Of a stretch of 64,000 bases of DNA, positions 47,902 through 57,000 are shown in pieces. How positions within the stretch are numbered: the first letter of the stretch is position 1; each line of letters opens with the position of its first letter. Under the pieces are notes generated by a model. The model did no database searches and had not been told where the DNA came from. It saw only the letters and a program-made list of their open reading frames with translations. The translations under genes were made by a program, and so were the position numbers. The DNA is from Haematobacter massiliensis (GTDB taxonomy: Bacteria > Pseudomonadota > Alphaproteobacteria > Rhodobacterales > Rhodobacteraceae): the NCBI RefSeq assembly GCF_000740795.1, contig NZ_JGYG01000001.1, positions 558,001-622,000 on the forward strand, given 5' to 3'.

Positions 47902-49488
47902 ATGACCTTCTTCCGTCTTCTTCTTGCCGCCCTCGGCATCACTCTCGCTGGAATGGCCGCTGCGCAAAGCGTGGATGAGCTGGTGACCCAGTTGCCTGCC
48001 GGCAGTTTCAATGATCGCGCACGCGTGGTGAGCGCTCTGGCCGCAACCGGCGATCCGCGCGTCGTCGATGTTCTGAATGCCTTGGTGGAAGGCGATCTCG
48101 CCGCTCTGAAATCCGACGGGACCGTGGTGATCGTGAAGGGCCGGGAGGCCCGCGTCGCGCTGACGGGAGAGGCAATTCCCGACCCCGGCCGCACCGCGGA
48201 AAAGGTGAAGGTCAACAACTCCCTGCGGCGTGACATCCGCGCAGCGCTCGGTGTGCTGACCCTGCGCGATCCCGACCCGGCCAAACGCCTTTCCGCTGCG
48301 GAAGCCGCATTTCGCGCGCCGGACCCCGAGCAGCTTTCCGCGCTCGATGCCGCGATGGCGGCGGAGACCAACGCGGCGGTCGGTGCGCGGCTCGCCCTCG
48401 CCCATGCAGCGGCGGTACTGGCCTCCGACCGGCCGGTGGTCGAGAAGGAAAAGGCCGTGGCCCTCATCGGCGATCTCCGCGACCAGTCCGCCCTTTCGCT
48501 GCTGACCCCGCTGCTCGCCTCGCCGGAACCTGCCATCGCCGCCGCCGCCGGAAACGCGATCACCGAGATCGAAAGATCGCGCGCCTTCTGGAACACCGCG
48601 CAGAACGTGTGGTTCGGCCTGTCTCTCGGCTCCGTGCTGCTGCTGGCGGCGGTCGGGCTCGCCATCACCTTTGGCGTGATGGGCGTCATCAACATGGCGC
48701 ATGGAGAGCTCGTGATGCTCGGCGCTTACACGACCTTCGTGGTGCAGGAGGCGATCCGCCAGAACGCACCCTGGCTGTTCGACTGGTCGCTGCTCATCGC
48801 CCTGCCGCTGGCCTTTGCCGTGGCGGGAGGGGTCGGCGTGCTGATCGAGCGCGGCATCGTGCGGCACCTCTACGGCCGCCCGCTGGAGACTCTGCTCGCG
48901 ACATGGGGTGTCAGCCTCATCCTGCAGCAGGCGGTGCGGTCATTCTTCGGCCCGAACAACCGTGAAGTGGGCAATCCCTCCTGGATGTCGGGCGCATTCC
49001 AGATCGGCCAGATGACCATCACATGGAACCGGCTCTGGATCATCGTCTTTGCGCTCGTGGTCTTTGCGACCCTGCTGGTGGTGCTCAAGCGCACGGCCAT
49101 CGGCCTCCAGATGCGCGCCGTTACGCAGAACCGTCCGATGGCGGCGAACATGGGCATCCGGACCGGGCGGGTGGACGCGCTGACCTTCGGGCTTGGCGCG
49201 GGCATCGCCGGGCTGGCGGGCGTCGCCCTGTCACAGATCGACAATGTCAGCCCCAATCTCGGACAGGGGTATATCGTGGACAGCTTCATGGTCGTCGTCT
49301 TTGGCGGTGCCGGCAACATCTGGGGCACCTTCGCGGCTGCCTTCTCGCTCGGCATCATCAACAAGTTCCTGGAACCCTTTGCAGGGGCGGTGCTGGCGAA
49401 GATCCTGATCCTCGTCTTCATCATCCTGTTCATCCAAAAGCGTCCGCGCGGCCTGTTCGCCGTCAAGGGCCGGTTTGTGGAGGGCTGA
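47902..49488 (+). CDS. urtB: urea ABC transporter, permease UrtB
   Basis: A 528-residue permease. After a signal-like segment comes the long periplasmic or cytosolic N-terminal extension (about 25-225, Ala-rich helical) that distinguishes UrtB from LivH. The LivH-like membrane core starts around FGLSLGSVLLLAAVGLAITFG and includes NMAHGELVMLGAYTT. It lies 57 bases after urtA and 4 before urtC. Confidence 0.93.
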   Translation: MTFFRLLLAALGITLAGMAAAQSVDELVTQLPAGSFNDRARVVSALAATGDPRVVDVLNALVEGDLAALKSDGTVVIVKGREARVALTGEAIPDPGRTAEKVKVNNSLRRDIRAALGVLTLRDPDPAKRLSAAEAAFRAPDPEQLSALDAAMAAETNAAVGARLALAHAAAVLASDRPVVEKEKAVALIGDLRDQSALSLLTPLLASPEPAIAAAAGNAITEIERSRAFWNTAQNVWFGLSLGSVLLLAAVGLAITFGVMGVINMAHGELVMLGAYTTFVVQEAIRQNAPWLFDWSLLIALPLAFAVAGGVGVLIERGIVRHLYGRPLETLLATWGVSLILQQAVRSFFGPNNREVGNPSWMSGAFQIGQMTITWNRLWIIVFALVVFATLLVVLKRTAIGLQMRAVTQNRPMAANMGIRTGRVDALTFGLGAGIAGLAGVALSQIDNVSPNLGQGYIVDSFMVVVFGGAGNIWGTFAAAFSLGIINKFLEPFAGAVLAKILILVFIILFIQKRPRGLFAVKGRFVEG

Positions 49489-49492
49489 GAGG

Positions 49493-50602
49493 ATGCAGGA
49501 AACCTTCTTCAACCGCCGACTCGTCATCGCGCTCATCGTTCTGTTTATCGTCATTGTCGCGGTGCCGGTTGGCAACCTGATGATGGAGCAACGGCCCATC
49601 CCCTCCTACATCGTCGCGCTGATCGGGAAATACTTCTGTTACGCGCTGCTGGCCGTGGCGCTGGATCTGGTCTGGGGCTACTGCGGGATCCTGTCGCTCG
49701 GGCATGGGGCGTTCTTCGCGCTCGGCGGCTATGCGATGGGCATGTACCTGATGCGCCAGATCGGGGATCGCGGCGTCTATGCAAACCCGAACCTGCCCGA
49801 TTTCATGGTGTTCCTGAACTGGCAGGAACTGCCGTGGTACTGGCAAGGCTTCAACCACTTCCCCTTCGCCCTGCTGATGGTGCTCTTCGTGCCGGGATTG
49901 CTTGCCTTCGTCTTCGGCTGGTTCGCCTTCCGCAGCCGGGTGACCGGGGTCTATCTGTCGATCATCACGCAGGCGATGACCTATGCGCTGATGCTGGCCT
50001 TCTTCCGCAACGAGATGGGCTTTGGCGGCAACAACGGGCTGACAGACTTCAAGGACATCCTCGGCTTCTCGATTCAGGCTGACAGCACGCGGGCGGCGCT
50101 CATGGTAATCTCGGGCCTGGCGCTGGCCGGCGGGCTGTTGCTGGGACGCTGGATCACCCAGTCACGTCTGGGGCAGGTGCTGGTCTGCGTGCGGGATGCG
50201 GAAAGCAGGACGCGGTTCATCGGCTACCGGGTAGAGCACTACAAGCTCTTCATCTTCGTCGTCTCGGCGATGATGGCCGGGGTGGCGGGCGCGCTCTACA
50301 CCCCGCAGGTCGGCATCATCAACCCGTCTGAATTCTCCGCCGCAAACTCCATCCTGATCGTGATCTGGGTGGCGCTGGGCGGGCGGGGCACGCTTGTCGG
50401 TGCGGCGCTCGGCGCAATCATCGTCTCGCTCGCGCAGACGCTGCTGACGAGCTGGTTCCCCGATGCGTGGCTCTTCTTCCTTGGCGCGATGTTCATCCTC
50501 GTGACCATCGGCCTGCCGAACGGCGTGCTGGGCGCCATCGAAGGCACCGGGAAACGCTTCCGTCGCCAGCGATCCAGCGACCCCGTGGAGGTAGAGGCAT
50601 GA
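49493..50602 (+). CDS. urtC: urea ABC transporter, permease UrtC
   Basis: A 369-residue LivM-like inner-membrane permease with about nine hydrophobic segments. CGILSLGHGAFFALGGYAMG and GFGGNNGLTDFKDILGF are UrtC hallmarks. It forms the urea channel with UrtB. The stop overlaps the urtD start (ATGA), giving translational coupling. Confidence 0.94.
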   Translation: MQETFFNRRLVIALIVLFIVIVAVPVGNLMMEQRPIPSYIVALIGKYFCYALLAVALDLVWGYCGILSLGHGAFFALGGYAMGMYLMRQIGDRGVYANPNLPDFMVFLNWQELPWYWQGFNHFPFALLMVLFVPGLLAFVFGWFAFRSRVTGVYLSIITQAMTYALMLAFFRNEMGFGGNNGLTDFKDILGFSIQADSTRAALMVISGLALAGGLLLGRWITQSRLGQVLVCVRDAESRTRFIGYRVEHYKLFIFVVSAMMAGVAGALYTPQVGIINPSEFSAANSILIVIWVALGGRGTLVGAALGAIIVSLAQTLLTSWFPDAWLFFLGAMFILVTIGLPNGVLGAIEGTGKRFRRQRSSDPVEVEA

Positions 50603-51369
50603 CCGCGCACGCGACCATCCCCGGCAGCGCCACGGTGCAGCAACTCCAACTGGACGGCGTCACCAAGGCCTTCGATGGCTTCAAGGCGATCAACAACCTC
50701 TCGCTCGTGGTGGACAAGGGAGAATTGCGGGCGGTGATCGGCCCGAACGGGGCGGGCAAGACCACGATGATGGACATCATCACCGGAAAGACCCGCCCCG
50801 ATGACGGCAAGGTGCTCTGGGAGCAGCAGCTCGACCTCACGAAACTGGACGAGGCCGACTGCGCGCAACTGGGTATCGGACGGAAGTTCCAGAAGCCCAC
50901 GGTGTTCGAGAGCCATACGGTTGAGGACAATCTCCGCCTCTCGATCAAGGGGGACCGAGGTGTGTTCGCCAGCCTGTTCCACAAGACCACCGCCGCCGAA
51001 ACCCGGCGGGTGGCGGAGCTGCTGGAGATCGTGCGCCTTGGCGATGCGCGCCACCGCCCAGCCGCCGATCTGTCGCACGGGCAGAAGCAATGGCTGGAGA
51101 TCGGCATGCTGCTTGCCCAGGATCCGCAGCTTCTGCTGGTGGATGAACCCGCCGCCGGCATGACCGATGCCGAGACGATGCGGACTGCGGAACTGCTGCG
51201 CGCCATCGCCGGGGAGCGCGCGGTGATCGTGGTCGAGCATGACATGGATTTCGTCCGCGCGCTCGACTGCAAGGTGACGGTTCTCCATCAGGGCAGCGTT
51301 CTGGCGGAGGGCAACCTGGAGACGGTGAGCGCCATGCCCGAAGTCATAGAAGTCTATCTGGGACGCTGA
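50599..51369 (+). CDS. urtD: urea ABC transporter, ATP-binding protein UrtD
   Basis: A 256-residue ATPase. Walker A GPNGAGKTT is at residues 48-56, the signature region is LSHGQKQWLEIGM (SHGQ replaces the usual SGGQ, as is common for UrtD), and Walker B is LLLVDEPAAGM. It energises UrtBC with UrtE. One base separates it from urtE. Confidence 0.94.
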   Translation: MTAHATIPGSATVQQLQLDGVTKAFDGFKAINNLSLVVDKGELRAVIGPNGAGKTTMMDIITGKTRPDDGKVLWEQQLDLTKLDEADCAQLGIGRKFQKPTVFESHTVEDNLRLSIKGDRGVFASLFHKTTAAETRRVAELLEIVRLGDARHRPAADLSHGQKQWLEIGMLLAQDPQLLLVDEPAAGMTDAETMRTAELLRAIAGERAVIVVEHDMDFVRALDCKVTVLHQGSVLAEGNLETVSAMPEVIEVYLGR

Positions 51370-51370
51370 G

Positions 51371-52075
51371 ATGCTGGAAGTCGACCATATCAACCTGTCC
51401 TACGGCGCCGCGCAGGCGTTGAAATCGGTCACCGTCTCCGCGCGCGAAGGAGAGGTGACGACGGTGCTGGGGCGGAACGGCGTCGGCAAGAGCTCTCTGC
51501 TGCGGGCCATCGTCGGGCGGCACGGCATCACCGCCGGCGCGATCCGCTGGCAGGGGGCGGAGATCGCCCGTCTCTCCCCGGTGGAGCGCGCCCAGCGCGG
51601 CATCGCCTATGTGCCGCAGGGTCGCGAGATCTTCCCGTTGCTCACGGTGCGCGAAAATCTTGAGACCGGCTTTGCAGCCCTGCCCCGCGGCCGCAAGACC
51701 ATACCGGATGACGTCTTCGCCCTGTTCCCCGTCCTGAAAGAGATGATGGCGCGCCGCGGTGGCGATCTGTCGGGCGGGCAGCAGCAGCAGCTTGCCATCG
51801 GCCGGGCGATGGTGATGCGGCCGAAACTTCTGGTTCTGGACGAGCCGACCGAAGGCATCCAGCCCTCCATCATCAAGGACATCGGCCGTGCCATCCGCTA
51901 CCTCCGGGATGAAGCGGGCATGGCCATCCTGCTGGTGGAGCAGTTCTTCGACTTCGCCCGCGAGCTGGCGGACCGCTTCTATGTCATGGACAGAGGCGAG
52001 GTGGTGATGGATGGCATTCAGGTTGAGATGAGCGGTGAGCGAGAGCCGGAGTTGCGCAGGTGGCTCACCGTCTGA
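51371..52075 (+). CDS. urtE: urea ABC transporter, ATP-binding protein UrtE
   Basis: A 234-residue LivF-like ATPase. Walker A GRNGVGKSS starts at residue 34, the signature is LSGGQQQQLAIGRA and Walker B is LLVLDEPTEGIQPS; the EGIQPS stretch is typical of UrtE. Last gene of the urt operon. No urease genes follow, although ureD/ureABC often do; tamA comes next. Confidence 0.94.
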   Translation: MLEVDHINLSYGAAQALKSVTVSAREGEVTTVLGRNGVGKSSLLRAIVGRHGITAGAIRWQGAEIARLSPVERAQRGIAYVPQGREIFPLLTVRENLETGFAALPRGRKTIPDDVFALFPVLKEMMARRGGDLSGGQQQQLAIGRAMVMRPKLLVLDEPTEGIQPSIIKDIGRAIRYLRDEAGMAILLVEQFFDFARELADRFYVMDRGEVVMDGIQVEMSGEREPELRRWLTV

Positions 52076-52160
52076 GGCAATGTGTCTGACCAGCTGGAAA
52101 TGGGAACGGAATCCTGCATGCTAGGTTGTGTGAAAAACACAAACTGAAGGCAGGGCAGTG

Positions 52161-54032
52161 ATGACACGCAGGACCGACGGGAAGTGGAATGCCGCCCTGC
52201 TATGCGCGACGGCTGCCATTTGTAGCGTCTCCTTCGTGCCTGCCGTACTTCTCGCCCAGCAAAACCAGCCCGCGGAACAGCGCCAGCAGTCGCGGGACGG
52301 CATACATTTCAATATCCGGGGTGGTCGCGACGATGATCTGGAAACCCTTTTGCGCGGGGCGTCGCTGCTTTCTGCCGCGGCCGAGAACCGGCAGGGCGAT
52401 CCGCAGGAACTCATCGCTTCTGCCAGGGCCGATTACGCACGCCTGATAGGTGCTCTCTATTCGCGCGGATACTACGCCCCGGTCATCAACATCCTCGTGG
52501 ACGGGCGCGAGGCGGCAAATATCCCCACGTTGCAGGCCCCCCGAGCGATCCGCCGCATAGATGTGAATGTCGAGACCGGCCCCACCTTTCAGTTTGGTCA
52601 GGTTTCCATCGCGCCGCTGACGCCCTCCACCACACTGCCCTCCGATCTTCGTGCGCGGGAACGCGCGCGCTCGACGCTGATCCAGCAGGGCGTGGATGCG
52701 GCGACGACCGGATGGCGTGACGCAGGCTATGCCAAGGTTGCCACGGGCAAGCAGGATATCGTGGCCGATCATCGGCAGAACCTCCTGAACGTCGATATCG
52801 GCATGCTGCCGGGGCCACGTGTGACCTTTGGCAAGCTCATTGTCGCCGGAAACGAGAATGTGCGGACGGAGCGCGTCCACGCCATTGCCGGTCTTCCGGA
52901 GGGCGAGGTCTTTGATCCCGCCGATCTGGAAGAAAGCGCCCGGCGGCTGCGTCGCGCCGGCGCCTTCTCCTCCGTGGCGATACAGGAGGCCGACCGTCTC
53001 GGACCGGGAAATACCATGGATATCACTGCGACGGTGGTGGAATCCCTGCCCCGCCGCTTCGGCTTCGGCGCCGAGGTATCTTCTTCCGACGGGGTGAACC
53101 TGAACGGCTACTGGATGCACCGGAACCTGTTCGGAGGGGCGGAGAACCTCCGCTTCGACCTGCAGGGACAGGGTCTGGGAAGCGGCGACGATCAGGAGTA
53201 CAGCATCGGCGCTCTCTTCTCCCGTCCCGCGACCTTCGATCCGGATACGACGCTGAAGCTCGGCACCCAGCTCAAGCGCACCGATGAACAGGATTATACC
53301 AGCGACAGCTTCACCATCACCGGGGGTGTGGAGCATTATTTCAACGAATATCTCACCGGGCGTATCGGGCTGGAATACGGCTTCTATCGTATCCGCGAGT
53401 TCGGAGAGACCACGAACCTGCAAATCCTCTCGCTGCCCACGGGTGCTACGTATGACCGGCGCGATGACAAGCTGAACGCCACCAGCGGCTATTTTCTGGA
53501 GGGCGAAGCGCGGCCTTTCTACGGGATCAACGACGATGCCGGGTCCGGTGGCCGGGTCCGGTTCGATGGCCGCGCCTTCTGGAGCCCCGGCGAAAGCAAG
53601 CGCGTGGTTCTGGCAGGCCGGGTGCAACTCGGCTCCGTTCTGGGCGCGGACATCACGGAAACGCCGCGGGAATACCTGTTCTATTCGGGCGGCGCGGGCA
53701 CGGTACGGGGCCAGCCCTTCCAGTCGCTCGGCGTGCCGAACCCGGATTACCTGTCACGGGACGCCACCATCGGTGGACGGAATTTCCTGGGCCTCTCGGG
53801 CGAGGTGCGCACCCGCGTGACCCAAAGCATAGGCGTCGTCGCGTTCTATGACGCGGGCTACGTTTCCGCGGACAAGTTCTTCGACGACAGCGGCGACTGG
53901 CAGGGCGGCATCGGGCTTGGCCTGCGGTACAACACGGGCATCGGCCCCATCCGGTTAGACGTCGGGGCCCCGCTCGGCGGGGACACGGGCAACGGTGTTC
54001 AACTTTATGTCGGTATCGGGCAGGCCTTCTGA
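52161..54032 (+). CDS. tamA: outer-membrane assembly factor TamA (BamA/Omp85 family)
   Basis: A 623-residue outer-membrane beta-barrel protein. A signal peptide (about 1-33) is followed by POTRA-like segments (GPTFQFGQVSIAP; GPRVTFGKLIVAGNENVRTE) and a C-terminal 16-strand barrel ending in phenylalanine (VGIGQAF), the usual outer-membrane targeting end. GTVRGQPFQSLG is the conserved VRGF-like barrel loop. With TamB it forms the translocation and assembly module. ATG 52161 is taken; a GTG lies one codon upstream. The stop shares one base with the tamB start. Confidence 0.93.
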   Translation: MTRRTDGKWNAALLCATAAICSVSFVPAVLLAQQNQPAEQRQQSRDGIHFNIRGGRDDDLETLLRGASLLSAAAENRQGDPQELIASARADYARLIGALYSRGYYAPVINILVDGREAANIPTLQAPRAIRRIDVNVETGPTFQFGQVSIAPLTPSTTLPSDLRARERARSTLIQQGVDAATTGWRDAGYAKVATGKQDIVADHRQNLLNVDIGMLPGPRVTFGKLIVAGNENVRTERVHAIAGLPEGEVFDPADLEESARRLRRAGAFSSVAIQEADRLGPGNTMDITATVVESLPRRFGFGAEVSSSDGVNLNGYWMHRNLFGGAENLRFDLQGQGLGSGDDQEYSIGALFSRPATFDPDTTLKLGTQLKRTDEQDYTSDSFTITGGVEHYFNEYLTGRIGLEYGFYRIREFGETTNLQILSLPTGATYDRRDDKLNATSGYFLEGEARPFYGINDDAGSGGRVRFDGRAFWSPGESKRVVLAGRVQLGSVLGADITETPREYLFYSGGAGTVRGQPFQSLGVPNPDYLSRDATIGGRNFLGLSGEVRTRVTQSIGVVAFYDAGYVSADKFFDDSGDWQGGIGLGLRYNTGIGPIRLDVGAPLGGDTGNGVQLYVGIGQAF

Positions 54033-57000
54033 TGCGGTTCCTTATCCTCTTCATCGCCCTTTTGAGCTTCTGGCTGCCGGCCCCCGTCCGCGCGCAGGAC
54101 AATGACGGTGCATCCTATCTGGAAAGCCTGCTGCAGAGCAGCCTGTCCGGCGCGGGGCGGCAGGTCACGATCCGGGGCTTCTCCGGCGCGCTTTCCTCCA
54201 CCGCGCGAATAGAGGAGCTGGCGATTTCTGACGATCAGGGTCAGTGGTTCTCCGCCCGCGACGTCGTGCTGAACTGGAGCCGCCTCGCCCTGTTGACCGG
54301 CCGCGTTCAGGTGCAGGAATTCTCCGCCGCCGAGGTGGTGCTGTCCCGCCTGCCGCAGACGGAAGCCGCGCCGCCCTCGCCGGAGGCAGAGCCCTTCTCC
54401 CTTCCCGATCTGCCGGTTTCCATCAACATAGACAGTCTCCGTATCGACCGGCTGGACATTGGTGAGCCGGTCTTCGGCATCGCCAACGTCTCCCGCGCGT
54501 CCGGTTCGGCCAATCTCGCTGGAGGTGAAGGCGCGCTACAACTCCGGCTGGAGCGGACGGACGGCCAGCGCGGCGTCTTCAACATTGCGGGGGCATACGC
54601 AAATAGCAGCCGCCACCTGACCGTGGATGTGGAGCTTGACGAGGGTCCGGGCGGCATCGTCACCACGCTGGCAGGACTGCCGGGCGCGCCTGCGCTCACG
54701 CTCTCCGTCAAGGGCGACGCACCGATTGACGATTTCGCTGCCGACATCCGGCTTGCCACCGCCAATCAGGACCGTCTGACAGGACAGGTCACCGCCCGCG
54801 CGGTTGAGGCGGCGGCGGGGCAGCCGGCGGGGTCGGCACGGCATTTCACCTTCAACCTCGAAGGCGACATCCGGGCCTTGCTGCCCGAGCAGTTCCGCGC
54901 CTTCTTCGGATCGCAACTGACCCTCACGGCGGATGCCACCCGCCAGCCTGACAGTTCCATGGTGGTGCCTGAATTCATGCTGCGCGCCGAGGCCATCAAC
55001 CTGAACGGCGAACTCCGCATCGCGGCCGACGGGTTGCCGAGCTTTGTCGATGTGAACGGCTCCATCCATCCGCCCGCTGGGACCGAAGGCCCGGTGGTCC
55101 TGCCGATCGCCACGCCGACGGAGCTGTCGGGCGCCGATCTGGCCATCGCTTATGATGACACGGTGAGCGAGACCTGGACGATCGACATGACCGCCCGGGA
55201 TTTCAAGCGACCCGGCATGACGATCTCCACCCTCCGGCTCGAGGGCGGCGGCGGTGTCATGCGGGAAACGGCACAGGACGCGCCACGGCTCGACGCCAAC
55301 CTGCGGTTCAGCGGGGATGGCATCGCCCTTGACGACCCTGCCCTCGCCCGTGCCGTGGGCCCCCGGGTGGAAGGGACGACGGTGTTTGTCTGGCAATCAG
55401 GCGACGGGGTCGTGACGATGCCGGTTCTTAACGTTCGGGGGGAGGATTATTCCGCCGTTGCCGATCTGGTCTTCAATGGCCTGAACGCGGCGCTCAGGGT
55501 ATCCGGCAAGCTGACGGCGAGCCTTGACGACATCTCCCGCTTCTCCGACCTGGCGGGTCGTCCGCTTTCCGGTGAGGCCGAGGCAGCGGCCAGCGGTGCT
55601 TTCGAGCCGCTTTCCGGCATGTTCGATGTCGTCGCAGATGTGACGGGGACGGACCTGACGGCTTCGCAGGAGCAGCTCGACCGGCTCCTCGCAGGGCAAT
55701 CCCGCATAACGCTGTCCGCCAAGCGGGATGAAACCGGCACCGAAATCCGGGATGCCCAGCTTACCGCCCGGACGCTCAGCCTGCAGGCCTCCGGCAATAT
55801 CACCAGCAACGCGACGGATGTAAGGCTCAACGGGCGTTTCGCCGATGCACGCGTTCTCGGACCAGGCTTTTCCGGCTCGGTGGACATTGATGGGCGTGCC
55901 TGGCAGGTGGCCGAAGGGTTGCGGCTGACGCTTGACGCGACGGGCAACGATCTTCGCGTCGGCCAGCCGCAGGCGGATGGGCTGCTGCGCGGCCAAAGCC
56001 GTATCCGGTTTGCCGGCGTGCAGAACGGCCATGTGCTGACCATAGACACGGCCACCGTCGATGCCACGACCCTGAACCTGACTGCGACGGGGCGTTATGC
56101 GCCGGGCAATACCGACGTCTCGCTTGACGGGGCATTCACCGACCTTTCCGTTCTGGGTCAGGGTTATGGCGGTGCGGGTACCGCGACGGCGCGGGTGCAC
56201 GATACGCCCGACGGCCTCAGGCTTGAGACCAACGTGTCCGGGAACGACCTGCGCGTGGGTCAGCAACAGGCGGATGGCCTGCTCCGCGGGCAGAGCCGCA
56301 TCGACCTTGCCGCTGTGCAGAACGGTGAGCGGATCACCCTCGACCGGCTTGCGGTAAACGCGACGACTCTGACGCTTACGGCAAGCGGCCGCTACGACCC
56401 CAATGACACGGACCTGCAGGCCGCGTTCAACTTCTCCGATCTTGGCGTTCTGGGTAGCGGGTTCCGCGGCGCGCTTACGGCCGACGCACGCGCTGTCAGC
56501 GAGCCGGGCGGTATCCGTATCACGGCCGACAGCCGCGCTTCGGGCCTTGCACTCGGCGGCCAGCCGGAGGTGAACGCGCTTCTCAGGGGCGACGGCACGC
56601 TCGCACTCAATGTGCTTCGGACGCCCGAAGGCTTCCTGCAGATCGACCGCTTCACCTTTCAGAACCCGCAACTTTCCGCAAATGTGAACGGGGAGGTGCA
56701 GGGCGAAGCGCGCAATCTGACCGTCGATGCACGGCTGAATAACCTGGCCATCGTCGTGCCGGGCTTCCCGGGGCCGGTGACCCTGCGGGGGACGGTTGTC
56801 GATGCGGAAAATCAACTCCGCCTCAACCTCGCGGCGCAGGGTCCAGGTCAGATCGATACCCGGCTGACCGGAACCATGGCGCGGGATTTCTCCCGCTCTG
56901 ACCTGGCGCTGACCGGCTCCTCTCAGCTTGGGCTGATAAACCCCTTCCTTGGCGCGCGCTCCGCTCAGGGACTTGTCCGTTTCGACCTGACAATGAACGG

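Noticed and set aside
47218-48867. 549-codon minus-strand open frame opposite urtA and urtB
   Set aside because: It spans two real genes and their gap, with low-complexity composition; not coding.
52103-52127. GGAAC-N16-GGTT before tamA as a fourth stress promoter
   Set aside because: The -10 part is GGTT, and it stands in front of a housekeeping envelope operon, so I do not count it with the three better sites.
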